A DNA stretch of 8,516 nt from an uncultured Eubacteriales bacterium (GTDB taxonomy: Bacteria; Bacillota; Clostridia; Oscillospirales; CAG-272), in assembly GCA_900321265.1 (NCBI GenBank), contig ONVJ01000127.1, positions 1 to 8,516 of the forward strand. Direction: 5' to 3'. The notes under the pieces are model-generated. The model made no database searches. It was not told the origin of the DNA and was given only the letters and a program-made list of their open reading frames with translations. This document shows positions 1 to 6,481 of this stretch, in pieces (within the stretch, counting starts at the first letter, position 1; each line of letters opens with the position of its first letter). Made by a program: the position numbers and the translations under genes.

Positions 1-546
1 CCTGACAGATATTATCTCGATGCCGTAGTTATTCCGGCATTTTTCGGCTACCGCCGAGGTTATCTCATCCTGGATGGCTTCGGTTTTTACCGATTCCTTC
101 TCAAGCGAGACGAGATTCGAAAGGGTATAAGATCCCATCGTGCTGTTGGTGGCGCTGAAGACCTGGTCTCTTAAGAAGACCGAGACGTCTCCTGAAGACC
201 CGACGCTGTTGTGATAGAGAAGAGGATCGGATATCTTCCAGATAACATATGGCTGAATAATAATGTTCCTTTTGTCCTTCGTGATCGTCTCGAGGCTGTT
301 CGTCTCATAATACTGCAGACGCCTGTCATACGTGACGACCTTTTCGAAGGGCCAGGGGAGCCTGAAATGCAGTCCGGCCTCAGATGTCGATATCCTGGGA
401 GCACCGAATCTGAGCACTATCGCGCAGTTTCCTTCCTTTACTCTGTAGGTGAAACCGAACCAGAGCAGCAGGATGACGACCGCTACGGCAAGGATGATCC
501 GCAGGATCCTTGAGCCCTGAGATTTTTCTTTAGCTGATGATTTCAT
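1..546 (-). CDS. hflC: HflC-like SPFH membrane protein (3' end cut by window edge)
   Basis: The first 182 residues of an SPFH/band-7 protein are read here on the minus strand, open to the left edge with no stop. It begins MKSSAKEKSQ and has one membrane anchor at about residues 14-32. The HflC-type band-7 core follows: VKEGNCAIVLRFG (36-48), AGLHFRLPWPFEKV (57-70), YDRRLQYYET, then the KDKRNIIIQPYVIWKISDP strand region (90-108). HflC normally pairs with HflK in a large membrane cage that modulates the FtsH protease, and E. coli HflC has about 330 residues, so roughly half is missing here. The ATG at 546 is preceded by AAAAGGA at 557-563, ten bases upstream. The gene follows the HflK-like gene by a 30-bp gap in the usual K-then-C order. 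The SPFH domain should lie outside the cytoplasmic membrane. I am sure of the family. HflC rather than another band-7 member is supported by the HflK neighbour. Confidence 0.9.
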   Translation of the reverse strand, partial: MKSSAKEKSQGSRILRIILAVAVVILLLWFGFTYRVKEGNCAIVLRFGAPRISTSEAGLHFRLPWPFEKVVTYDRRLQYYETNSLETITKDKRNIIIQPYVIWKISDPLLYHNSVGSSGDVSVFLRDQVFSATNSTMGSYTLSNLVSLEKESVKTEAIQDEITSAVAEKCRNNYGIEIISVR

Positions 547-576
547 ATCTGTTCTGTCCTTTTCCGTCTGCGTTCG

Positions 577-2367
577 TCAGTTTGAGAGACCCGCGGGTAT
601 CCCGCCGTACCAGATCCTTGAAGAGTCGATGCCTTCTCCGAGAATTATCAGCTTTGTCGTCGAGTAGGCGCCGGTCAGGGCGGTGTTGAATTTCAGAGCC
701 CTGTAGGCATCTCCGTATTTGCTGTCGGCCTCGACGCTTGCCATGAACTCTGAAACGGCAGCCTCGGCGGCGGCAGTCTTTGAAAACTTCTCGGCGGTTG
801 CGGTGTTGACCGCGGTGCTTTTCGCGGTCTCTGCTTCGGCTATGACCCGTGAGGCGTATCCCTCTGCCTCAAGCATATACTGTTCTGCTTTGATCCCGGC
901 GCTTATCAGCTCCTGATATTTTCCTGCGACCTCGATCGGCGGGTGTATCGACTCAAGCACCACCGAGATCAGCTCGAGTCCGGTCCCCGGCGTGCCGTCG
1001 TCGGACTCCAGCCTTTCTTTCAGCATCGAGAAGAAGCTGTTCGAAAAATCGCTCCTGTCGACCGAAAGAAGAGTCTCGAGATCGGAGGTGACCAGAGTCG
1101 AGGTCATGAGCTCGTAGGCGGTGCCCGAGAGGAAGGAATCCGGAGAGGGTCCGAATCTGATGTAATCGGCAAGATCGGATATCTTATATTCTATTCTGAG
1201 ATTGACAGAAACGAGCTGGTTTCCGTCACCGAGCAGGAGCTTGAACTCCTCGCCGCCGTGGAGCTGAGTCCAGATCACGTCGGAAGGAGTAGTTGAAATA
1301 TAGCCTACTGTTATTGATTTGACCGCTTCGGTCTCGTATTTTTCAACCCGGTCGATCGGATAGGGGAGCGTCAGGTGAAGCCCCGGCTCGAGAAAATCCT
1401 TCCTGAGTCTGCCGAACCGGTAAACAGCTCCTTTTTCTGACGGAGCTATCTCGACAAGCCCTGTCGCCGCCCAGAGGAAGGCGAGACTCAGGACCAGCGC
1501 GAAAGGCAGGATCCTTTTGACCAGCCGGATGCTGAAAAGCGATCTCATCGAGATGCCGGTGTTCTTCTCCAGATAACCGATCACTCCGATATCCGACGAG
1601 CCCGACAGCGGGACGGGCACCGTGAGGTCGGGCCCCGCAGCCAGCTCTTTCCTGATCGCTCTTGCGGCGAATGAGACGGCAAAGAAGGCGGCGCAGTAGA
1701 AGAAGATACAGGAAATGATTATTACAGCGATCTTCTGAATGTCAAGCGAGAAAAGGAGCTTCGCGATCTCAGACAGCGCGCAGGCGGCGACCGCAACCCT
1801 GCCTGCCGCCGTATATGATCTTGAGGAGGATATCAGCGCGGCGTCCCCCGGCGTCCGTGCGGAGAAATTCTTGAGCAGGCGGTCGGAGGCGATCAGGACC
1901 GAGAATATTACCGCCATCAGGACAGCTGTCGGCCAGCCGACCCTTCCAAGAGAGGTCTTCCTTGTCAGTAGGAGAAGGAAGGCCGCGATAACGCAGGCGA
2001 AAAGAAGGACTGCAGCGATTCCTCTGATAAGGATCGAACGGCGGTCAGGGTGGCAGGTCCGGACCTGTTCGTCGCGCTTTCCTGCTTCCTCTTCGTCGGC
2101 CAGAGCTGCAGAGCCGTCTGTTTCCTCCAAAGAAGCAAGGTCGGTTTTTGCTTTCCGCGGCAGGAACAGTGGCAGAGCGGAGACCGGGAAGAGAAGCAGC
2201 AGGATTCCGGTCAGGCCGAAGGGAGTGTAATATGTCGCGAACCAGAGTGCGGCAAGCAGGATACCGAAGGCCGCCGGAACGGCAAATGCGATAAGGAGCA
2301 GCAGAAGACTGCCGCCCGGCCCGCGGATACCGTGAAGGGTATGAGATGACTGTTTTTTGTTTTTCAT
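577..2367 (-). CDS. hflK: HflK-like SPFH protein with six-TM N-terminal extension
   Basis: This 596-residue protein's C-terminal half is HflK. The usual anchor TM is at about 285-303, followed by the core KGAVYRFGRLRKDFLEPGLH (312-331), LPYPIDRVEKYE, GDGNQLVSVNLRIEYKISD (380-398), the HPPIEV turn (475-480), a helical alanine/glutamate-rich coiled-coil segment (about 485-560) and an SRIWYGG ending. HflK with HflC forms the cage around FtsH and tunes its proteolysis. The first ~280 residues are extra compared with E. coli HflK (419 aa). They hold six predicted membrane segments near 21-45, 50-69, 113-135, 145-163, 188-208 and 212-236, with an acidic cytoplasmic loop at 70-111. Charge distribution gives N-in topology with seven spans, which puts the SPFH domain outside, as in HflK. 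The start ATG overlaps the upstream stop (ATGA, 2364-2367). The strong AAGGAGG at 2387-2393 lies 19 bases from the ATG, too far for a normal SD, so translation is probably coupled. Confidence 0.9.
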   Translation of the reverse strand: MKNKKQSSHTLHGIRGPGGSLLLLLIAFAVPAAFGILLAALWFATYYTPFGLTGILLLLFPVSALPLFLPRKAKTDLASLEETDGSAALADEEEAGKRDEQVRTCHPDRRSILIRGIAAVLLFACVIAAFLLLLTRKTSLGRVGWPTAVLMAVIFSVLIASDRLLKNFSARTPGDAALISSSRSYTAAGRVAVAACALSEIAKLLFSLDIQKIAVIIISCIFFYCAAFFAVSFAARAIRKELAAGPDLTVPVPLSGSSDIGVIGYLEKNTGISMRSLFSIRLVKRILPFALVLSLAFLWAATGLVEIAPSEKGAVYRFGRLRKDFLEPGLHLTLPYPIDRVEKYETEAVKSITVGYISTTPSDVIWTQLHGGEEFKLLLGDGNQLVSVNLRIEYKISDLADYIRFGPSPDSFLSGTAYELMTSTLVTSDLETLLSVDRSDFSNSFFSMLKERLESDDGTPGTGLELISVVLESIHPPIEVAGKYQELISAGIKAEQYMLEAEGYASRVIAEAETAKSTAVNTATAEKFSKTAAAEAAVSEFMASVEADSKYGDAYRALKFNTALTGAYSTTKLIILGEGIDSSRIWYGGIPAGLSN

Positions 2368-4268
2368 TTTCCGGCGATCCCCCTGTCCTCCTTGGCGATC
2401 AGAAACATATCAGAAAGGTAGTAATCTCCGTTTTCGACAGATATTTCCGAGAATCTCCCGGCGGTCCCTTCGTAGAGGAAGATCATCGGCATGCAGCTGT
2501 CTATGATCTCGGATCTTATCTCGGTGACAGAAGCGGGTACGCAGATGATCCTGAGATTCTGATCATAATAGAACAATCCGCCCAAGAGGCGTGTGATCAG
2601 GTTGCCGAGATCGGCGTGCCTCAGGTTGTAGCAGTCGGAGAACAGAGCGCTTCCGGTGACCGAAAGAGAAGGAAGATCTGCCGACGGCATCGAGGTGCAG
2701 TAGGAGAAGCAGGCATCGCCGGCTTCGGCCACCGAAGCTCCGTATACCAGCTTCAGTTTGTCGCAGAATGAGAAGGCCTGCGGTCCGAGGCAGCGGACGC
2801 TTGACGGAAGGTAGACAAAGACGGTGTCAGGCTTTTCAAGAAGCAGTCCCCCGGCGACGGATTTTGTCCCGTCGGGCACCCTGATGAACCGCGAGGAGCC
2901 GTTGTACGCCAGCAGGACAGAGTCAAATGCGATCACGAAATCGAGCGAGCCGAAGGAAGAGATCCAGGGAGTGTTTCCGAAGGCTTCGACGCCTACGAGT
3001 CTTACCGAGCCTCCGTTCTTGACCTCTCTGAGCGACGTGCAGCAGTAGAAGGCGGTCTCGCCAACCGACGTTATCCTGTTCCCGAGGTCGACAGACAGCA
3101 GTATCGGGTTGTTGACGAAAGCCGACTGACCGATCGAGATGACCTCGTGGCCGTCAAGCTCCTCCGGAACCGTCATCTCGTATTCGCTTCCGAAATATGA
3201 GGTGATCTGGGCTTTTCCGTCTGAATCGAGCAGATATGTGAATTCACCGCAGGTGTATTCTTCCTTTCCGGCGGCAATGAATGCCGGGGAGGTGTAGGAG
3301 CTTTTATCCGGCGTCCTGGAAAGATCAAGCGGCCCGGCCGGCTTTGAACCGTAGGAGATGAAGCTCCTCGTGCAGACCTCGTTCCCCGAGGTGAAGTCGA
3401 TCGAAGAAAAGCCCCGTTCTTTCCCCCCGTAGGAGACCGAAGTCAGCGATCCGCAGTCGCCGAAAGCGTCTTCACCGACCGTTTTGAGCGATTTCGGTAA
3501 ATATACCGTCTCAAGCGACGTGCAGCTTCTGAAGGCTTCTTTCCCTATCGACGAGACCTTTCCGATGACGGGGAAGACAAGCGACGTGCATTTTGTGAAG
3601 GTGTAGTCGGGGATCGATCCGAGAGAGGAAACGTCGGCGTAGGCCAGGGATGTGCATTCGAAGAAGACTCGGACGCCGAAGGACCTTACCGAACCGGGAA
3701 GGACGACCGAAGAAAGGGAGGTGCAGCCCGAGAAGGCGTCGGATCCTATGCTCTTCAGTTTTTCAGGGAGCGAAAGCGACGTCAGCGACAGGCAGCCTGA
3801 AAAAGCTGACGGGCCGATAGACTTCAGAGAACCGGTGCCCGAGCATTCGGTCAGGTTGGAGCAGTCGCAGAAGGCTCCGGTTTCAAGCGCAGAAACGCCT
3901 CCGATGTGTGCGTAGGTCAGGTTGGGACAGGAGGAGAAGGCATATTTTCCGACCGTCCCGCAGTCCATGACTATGAGCGCATAAATGTCGGTCCTTCCGG
4001 AAAAGGCCTCGTCGGCTATCCGTGTCACCCGGTGGCCGTCGGCGGTCGCGGGGACCGTCAGGATCATGTCCTCTCTTGTGTCGCTTCCGGTGATTACCGC
4101 GGATCCGTTTTCATACAGTGAATAAATCAGACCGTCTGAACTTCTGTTTCCTTCCGAGACTATCGCGTATTCGGGTTCGGAGCAGGAAGAAAAGAGGGAA
4201 ATCGCAAAAAGAAGCGCGAGCAGGGAAGAACAGACCGAAAGCCTATTATGAAGGATCCTCTTTTTCAT
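2364..4268 (-). CDS. BspA-like leucine-rich-repeat (LRR_5) surface lipoprotein
   Basis: This 634-residue predicted lipoprotein begins MKKRILHNRLSV. A hydrophobic stretch and a lipobox-like LFSSC follow, with the lipidation cysteine at residue 29 (Phe at -3 is slightly atypical). The mature part is built from ~23-residue LRR_5/BspA-type repeats of the form AF..C..L..V.LP...K.IG. One run covers about residues 89-279 and a second about 384-589. Each run is introduced by a similar module ending TVP...DGH.V..I...AF (about 46-89 and 341-384). Such proteins are extracellular and usually mediate binding to proteins, surfaces or hosts; the ligand cannot be read here. I chose the ATG at 4268 because AGG (4275-4277) sits six bases upstream and the signal peptide then has a normal length. 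In-frame ATGs at 4274 and 4301 are possible. The gene overlaps the upstream stop by 23 bases and the downstream hflK start by ATGA. A role linked to the SPFH pair is inference. Confidence 0.88.
   Translation of the reverse strand: MKKRILHNRLSVCSSLLALLFAISLFSSCSEPEYAIVSEGNRSSDGLIYSLYENGSAVITGSDTREDMILTVPATADGHRVTRIADEAFSGRTDIYALIVMDCGTVGKYAFSSCPNLTYAHIGGVSALETGAFCDCSNLTECSGTGSLKSIGPSAFSGCLSLTSLSLPEKLKSIGSDAFSGCTSLSSVVLPGSVRSFGVRVFFECTSLAYADVSSLGSIPDYTFTKCTSLVFPVIGKVSSIGKEAFRSCTSLETVYLPKSLKTVGEDAFGDCGSLTSVSYGGKERGFSSIDFTSGNEVCTRSFISYGSKPAGPLDLSRTPDKSSYTSPAFIAAGKEEYTCGEFTYLLDSDGKAQITSYFGSEYEMTVPEELDGHEVISIGQSAFVNNPILLSVDLGNRITSVGETAFYCCTSLREVKNGGSVRLVGVEAFGNTPWISSFGSLDFVIAFDSVLLAYNGSSRFIRVPDGTKSVAGGLLLEKPDTVFVYLPSSVRCLGPQAFSFCDKLKLVYGASVAEAGDACFSYCTSMPSADLPSLSVTGSALFSDCYNLRHADLGNLITRLLGGLFYYDQNLRIICVPASVTEIRSEIIDSCMPMIFLYEGTAGRFSEISVENGDYYLSDMFLIAKEDRGIAGK
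2502..4130 (-). repeat. Tandem LRR_5 coding repeats in two blocks with duplicated lead module
   Basis: At protein level the lipoprotein holds two blocks of ~23-residue repeats (coding DNA about 3432-4034 and 2502-3149). Recurring elements are AFSGC, CTSL, LPxSxKSxG and close variants. In the DNA this shows as recurrent, diverged segments such as the complement of AGCGACGTGCA. The repeats differ at many bases, so this is old protein-repeat expansion rather than a recent tandem duplication. Confidence 0.75.
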
Positions 4269-5172
4269 TGTCATCCTGTGTGATGAATTCAATCTTGTCA
4301 TTGTAACCGACCTGCAAATCAGAATTGTTGGTTTTGGGGGGCAGACGCTTAAGCGGATCGTATAGGTAACTGCCGCAGATCTGATCCGAACGTGTCACTC
4401 CGAGCTTTGGACAGAGTATCTTGTCCTCATCCGACAGCTTCCTGCCGTACTGACAGTTCGAACAGTTCTTTTCGACTCCGTTTACCGTGGATTTTTGATA
4501 AGAGAGAGCGCTGAACATACGCCTGTTGTCCTCGGAGATCTCCGCCGCCGTCTTGTTGGCGGTGAAGCAGAGAAAGCCGCAGGCGATGTAAAGGAAGAGT
4601 GTTAGGAAGGAAATGATCCCGAATCCGATCTCGAAGCTGCCGGTCCGGCTTTTCCCGGTGAATGAAAAGGCCACCACCGATTCGTAACCGTTCAGATCGG
4701 GTTTGAGCAGTGTGATAAAAAAGACCAGATCGAGAATGAAGAAAAAGAGCGTGAGGACAAGGAGAGCGAGGCGGCCGCGCGGTTTCGTGATCCCGCTTGA
4801 GCAGAAGATGGTGTTGAACCCGAAAAATACGATGCCGACGGATGTCGCGGCATGAAGTCCGGTGAGGTCAAGAAAACCGTCGGATATACCCGATGTATCG
4901 GCTCCGAGTGACGCGGCAAAGCCTTTTATGTCCGAGAATATAAACACCGTCAGAAGGACATAGATCAGCATCGATATGAAATATACCGAAAACTTTCTGG
5001 CGAGAGATGCTCTGCGCAGGCAGATAAAGACGGCGGCCGCGGTAAGAAGAGGAAGGATCACGGCGGTCAGAAGCACCGCCGCCTGATCCGAAAGGCCCAG
5101 ATCTCGCAGTGTCAGTCCGAAGTAGAAAAGCATCCTTCCGGCCCATTCGAAAACACCCGATGAGACGAACAT
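4246..5172 (-). CDS. Five-TM membrane protein with C-terminal four-cysteine YDPLKR tail (function unknown)
   Basis: This 308-residue protein matches no enzyme family I recognise. Membrane segments are predicted at about 32-51, 61-80, 107-125, 133-156 and 182-203. Basic loops after TM1 (LRRASLARK), TM3 (KPRGR) and TM5 place the C-terminus in the cytoplasm. The tail carries C237-x2-C240-x13-C254-x11-C266 followed by YLYDPLKRLPP (269-279), then a charged end (DDNEKEDPS). The spacing suggests a metal- or Fe-S-binding knuckle or a redox site, but that is inference. I recall a similar Cys4 plus YDPLKR.P ending on clostridial proteins of unknown function and could not check it. ATG 5172 is preceded by AAGGA (5183-5187) at ten bases. 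The gene is first in the leftward operon, about 30 bases after the likely transcription start, and its 3' end overlaps the lipoprotein gene. The reading frame is sound; the function is open. Confidence 0.85.
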   Translation of the reverse strand: MFVSSGVFEWAGRMLFYFGLTLRDLGLSDQAAVLLTAVILPLLTAAAVFICLRRASLARKFSVYFISMLIYVLLTVFIFSDIKGFAASLGADTSGISDGFLDLTGLHAATSVGIVFFGFNTIFCSSGITKPRGRLALLVLTLFFFILDLVFFITLLKPDLNGYESVVAFSFTGKSRTGSFEIGFGIISFLTLFLYIACGFLCFTANKTAAEISEDNRRMFSALSYQKSTVNGVEKNCSNCQYGRKLSDEDKILCPKLGVTRSDQICGSYLYDPLKRLPPKTNNSDLQVGYNDKIEFITQDDNEKEDPS

Positions 5173-5209
5173 TATACATTATTCCTTAATTAACAATATT
5201 ATTTTCAAT

Positions 5210-5238
5210 ATTATAACATTTTTTTCGGTCAAAGTCAA
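5210..5238 (-). promoter_or_regulatory. Sigma-A-type promoter of the leftward operon
   Basis: On the minus strand there is TTGACT (5238-5233), a 17-base spacer and TATAAT (5215-5210). A TGT immediately before the -10 makes it an extended -10 element. Transcription should start near 5203, leaving a leader of about 30 bases with the AAGGA ribosome site before the ATG at 5172. The near-consensus match and correct placement make this a strong call from sequence alone. Confidence 0.85.
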
Positions 5239-5242
5239 CCGA
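5225..5242. promoter_or_regulatory. Possible operator: inverted repeat TCGGT-N8-ACCGA over the leftward -35
   Basis: TCGGT (5225-5229) and ACCGA (5238-5242) form an 18-bp dyad that encloses the -35 hexamer of the leftward promoter. A repressor bound there would block that promoter. The arms are only 5 bp, so the repeat could be chance. No regulator gene lies in the window. Confidence 0.3.
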
Positions 5243-5289
5243 TCGGGAAGTCGATGACAAGGACGAGACCACTTTTTTTTTGTAAACTA

Positions 5290-5318
5290 TTGACAATCAG
5301 ACAAAAATTTGATATTCT
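5290..5318 (+). promoter_or_regulatory. Sigma-A-type promoter of the phoH-ybeY operon
   Basis: TTGACA (5290-5295), a 17-base spacer and TATTCT (5313-5318) give a consensus -35 with a -10 differing at two positions. A T-run just upstream (5273-5281) may help as an UP-like element. Transcription should start near 5325, leaving a ~100-base leader before phoH. The -35 is 51 bases from the divergent -35. Confidence 0.8.
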
Positions 5319-5340
5319 TATTTCTGCCTCGAGCCGTAGG

Positions 5341-5411
5341 GATATCGGGCAACGCCCCGACTGTCCCGGGAGGTCGTCCGGGTGGACGGACAGGGCACGA
5401 ATCGATGATAT
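5341..5411 (+). promoter_or_regulatory. GC-rich structured 5' leader upstream of phoH (class unknown)
   Basis: The ~100-base untranslated leader between the promoter and phoH contains two adjacent predicted hairpins. The first pairs TCGGG (5345-5349) with CCCGA (5356-5360) around a six-base loop. The second pairs CTGTCC (5361-5366) with GGACAG (5388-5393), and inside it GTCC (5376-5379) pairs with GGAC (5384-5387) around GGGT, leaving a nine-base bulge. ATATC (5342-5346) can also pair with GATAT (5407-5411) just before the ribosome site, as an alternative to the base of hairpin one. It could tune phoH translation, but it fits no riboswitch consensus I know and was folded by eye only. Confidence 0.4.
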
Positions 5412-5413
5412 GC

Positions 5414-5420
5414 AGGCGGT
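5414..5420 (+). promoter_or_regulatory. Ribosome binding site that sets the phoH start
   Basis: AGGCGGT lies five bases before ATG 5426, favouring this start over the in-frame ATG at 5405, which has no good SD at normal distance. Codons from 5309 would begin upstream of the mapped -10, so that longer reading is excluded by the promoter. Confidence 0.6.
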
Positions 5421-5425
5421 ATCTT

Positions 5426-6481
5426 ATGTCAAACGAAACTACCGGTACGATAATAAAAAAATATGTTAATCTTGAAGACGGCAGCTGCCTTTCGGATCTC
5501 TTTGGCACCTGCGACGCCAACATCAGACTGATCGAGGATTTCTTTTCGGTCAGGACATCTGTGTCGCAGGGGCAGGGAGATTCCGGAAGCGCCGTTATCA
5601 CGGTCTCCGGGACCGACGGAAAAAAGACGGCCGACGCCGCAAAGACAATATCTATCCTCTGCGACATAATAAGGGAAAAGGGCGTGCTCGGCGAGCAGAC
5701 TCTGCTCTATGTCGCCGGGATGGTCAGGGACGGACAGGACAGCGAGCTTTCCGGATATGACAGCGACTGCATCTGCGTATCCTCAAAGGGAAAGCCGATC
5801 AGGCCCAAGACCGTCGGTCAGAAGAAATACGTCGATCTGATCCGCAAGAACACCGTCACTCTGGGGACCGGCCCCGCGGGCACCGGAAAGACATTTCTTG
5901 CCGTTGCGATGGCGGTCAAGGCGCTGAGAGACCGCCAGGTCAGCAGGATCATACTGACCCGTCCGGCGATAGAAGCCGGCGAGAAGCTGGGATATCTGCC
6001 GGGGGATCTTCAATCGAAGATCGACCCATATCTCCGTCCTCTTCACGACTCGCTCGGCGAGCTGATGGGCGTCGAGAATTATCAGCGGGCGGTCGAGAAG
6101 CAGACCGTCGAAGTTGCTCCCCTGGCGTATATGAGAGGCAGAACGCTTGACGATTCCTTCATAATCCTCGACGAGGCGCAGAACGCGACCTTCGAGCAGA
6201 TGAAGATGTTCTTGACAAGGCTCGGGAACAATTCAAAAGCCGTCGTCACCGGGGATCTGACTCAGACAGACCTTCCGTCGGGTCAGATGAGCGGCCTTTG
6301 GTCGGCCGTCAGGATACTTGACGGTATAGAGGGTATCGCCGTACACCGGTTCAGCGAGAAGGACGTGGTCAGGCACAAGCTCGTTCAGCAGATCATCCTG
6401 GCTTACGACAGGTACGAGAAGGAACGTCAGCAGCACGAAAGACAGCTTCACAATCCGGGAGAAAGGACCGGCCGCAAATGA
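5426..6481 (+). CDS. phoH: PhoH/YbeZ-family ATPase
   Basis: This 351-residue protein begins MSNETTGTII and is the right length for PhoH (YbeZ), a cytoplasmic P-loop ATPase related to the helicase core and tied to RNA metabolism with YbeY. An N-terminal small domain occupies about 1-115. The ATPase domain then shows Walker A GPAGTGKT (149-156), TRPAIEAGEKLGYLPGD (178-194), KIDPYLRPLHDSL (198-210), Walker B FIILDEAQNAT (245-255) and the VVTGDLTQTDLP sensor-like motif (273-284). All key residues, including the Walker lysine and the DEAQ acids, are present. The stop overlaps the ybeY start as ATGA (6478-6481), giving translational coupling of two genes whose products are known to work together. 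Its own promoter and structured leader lie directly upstream. The family call is secure; its exact RNA substrate is not known. Confidence 0.97.
   Translation: MSNETTGTIIKKYVNLEDGSCLSDLFGTCDANIRLIEDFFSVRTSVSQGQGDSGSAVITVSGTDGKKTADAAKTISILCDIIREKGVLGEQTLLYVAGMVRDGQDSELSGYDSDCICVSSKGKPIRPKTVGQKKYVDLIRKNTVTLGTGPAGTGKTFLAVAMAVKALRDRQVSRIILTRPAIEAGEKLGYLPGDLQSKIDPYLRPLHDSLGELMGVENYQRAVEKQTVEVAPLAYMRGRTLDDSFIILDEAQNATFEQMKMFLTRLGNNSKAVVTGDLTQTDLPSGQMSGLWSAVRILDGIEGIAVHRFSEKDVVRHKLVQQIILAYDRYEKERQQHERQLHNPGERTGRK

Noticed and set aside
2502..4034. CRISPR array or recent tandem DNA repeat
   Set aside because: The periodicity is that of LRR_5 codons inside an open frame. Units diverge and there are no uniform repeats with unique spacers.
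577..5172. An anti-phage defence island suggested by SPFH proteins plus a CPBP (Abi-type) protease
   Set aside because: The SPFH pair is HflK/HflC-like, the CPBP gene sits in a separate phoH-ybeY operon, and no nuclease, toxin, kinase or mobile element is present.
4868..5179. 103-codon minus-strand frame starting at ATG 5179
   Set aside because: It overlaps the 308-residue membrane protein in another frame. Both use the same AAGGA, but only the longer frame gives coherent TM segments and runs into the operon.
5309..5425. N-terminal extension of PhoH back to 5309
   Set aside because: The extension would begin upstream of the -10 box, the residues are not PhoH-like, and a ribosome site precedes ATG 5426.
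5331..5425. SRP RNA, tRNA or a known riboswitch in the phoH leader
   Set aside because: No GGAAG/AGCAG SRP core, no T-loop GTTCGAATC, and no match to the c-di-GMP, ZTP, fluoride, guanidine or glutamine consensus sequences by reading.
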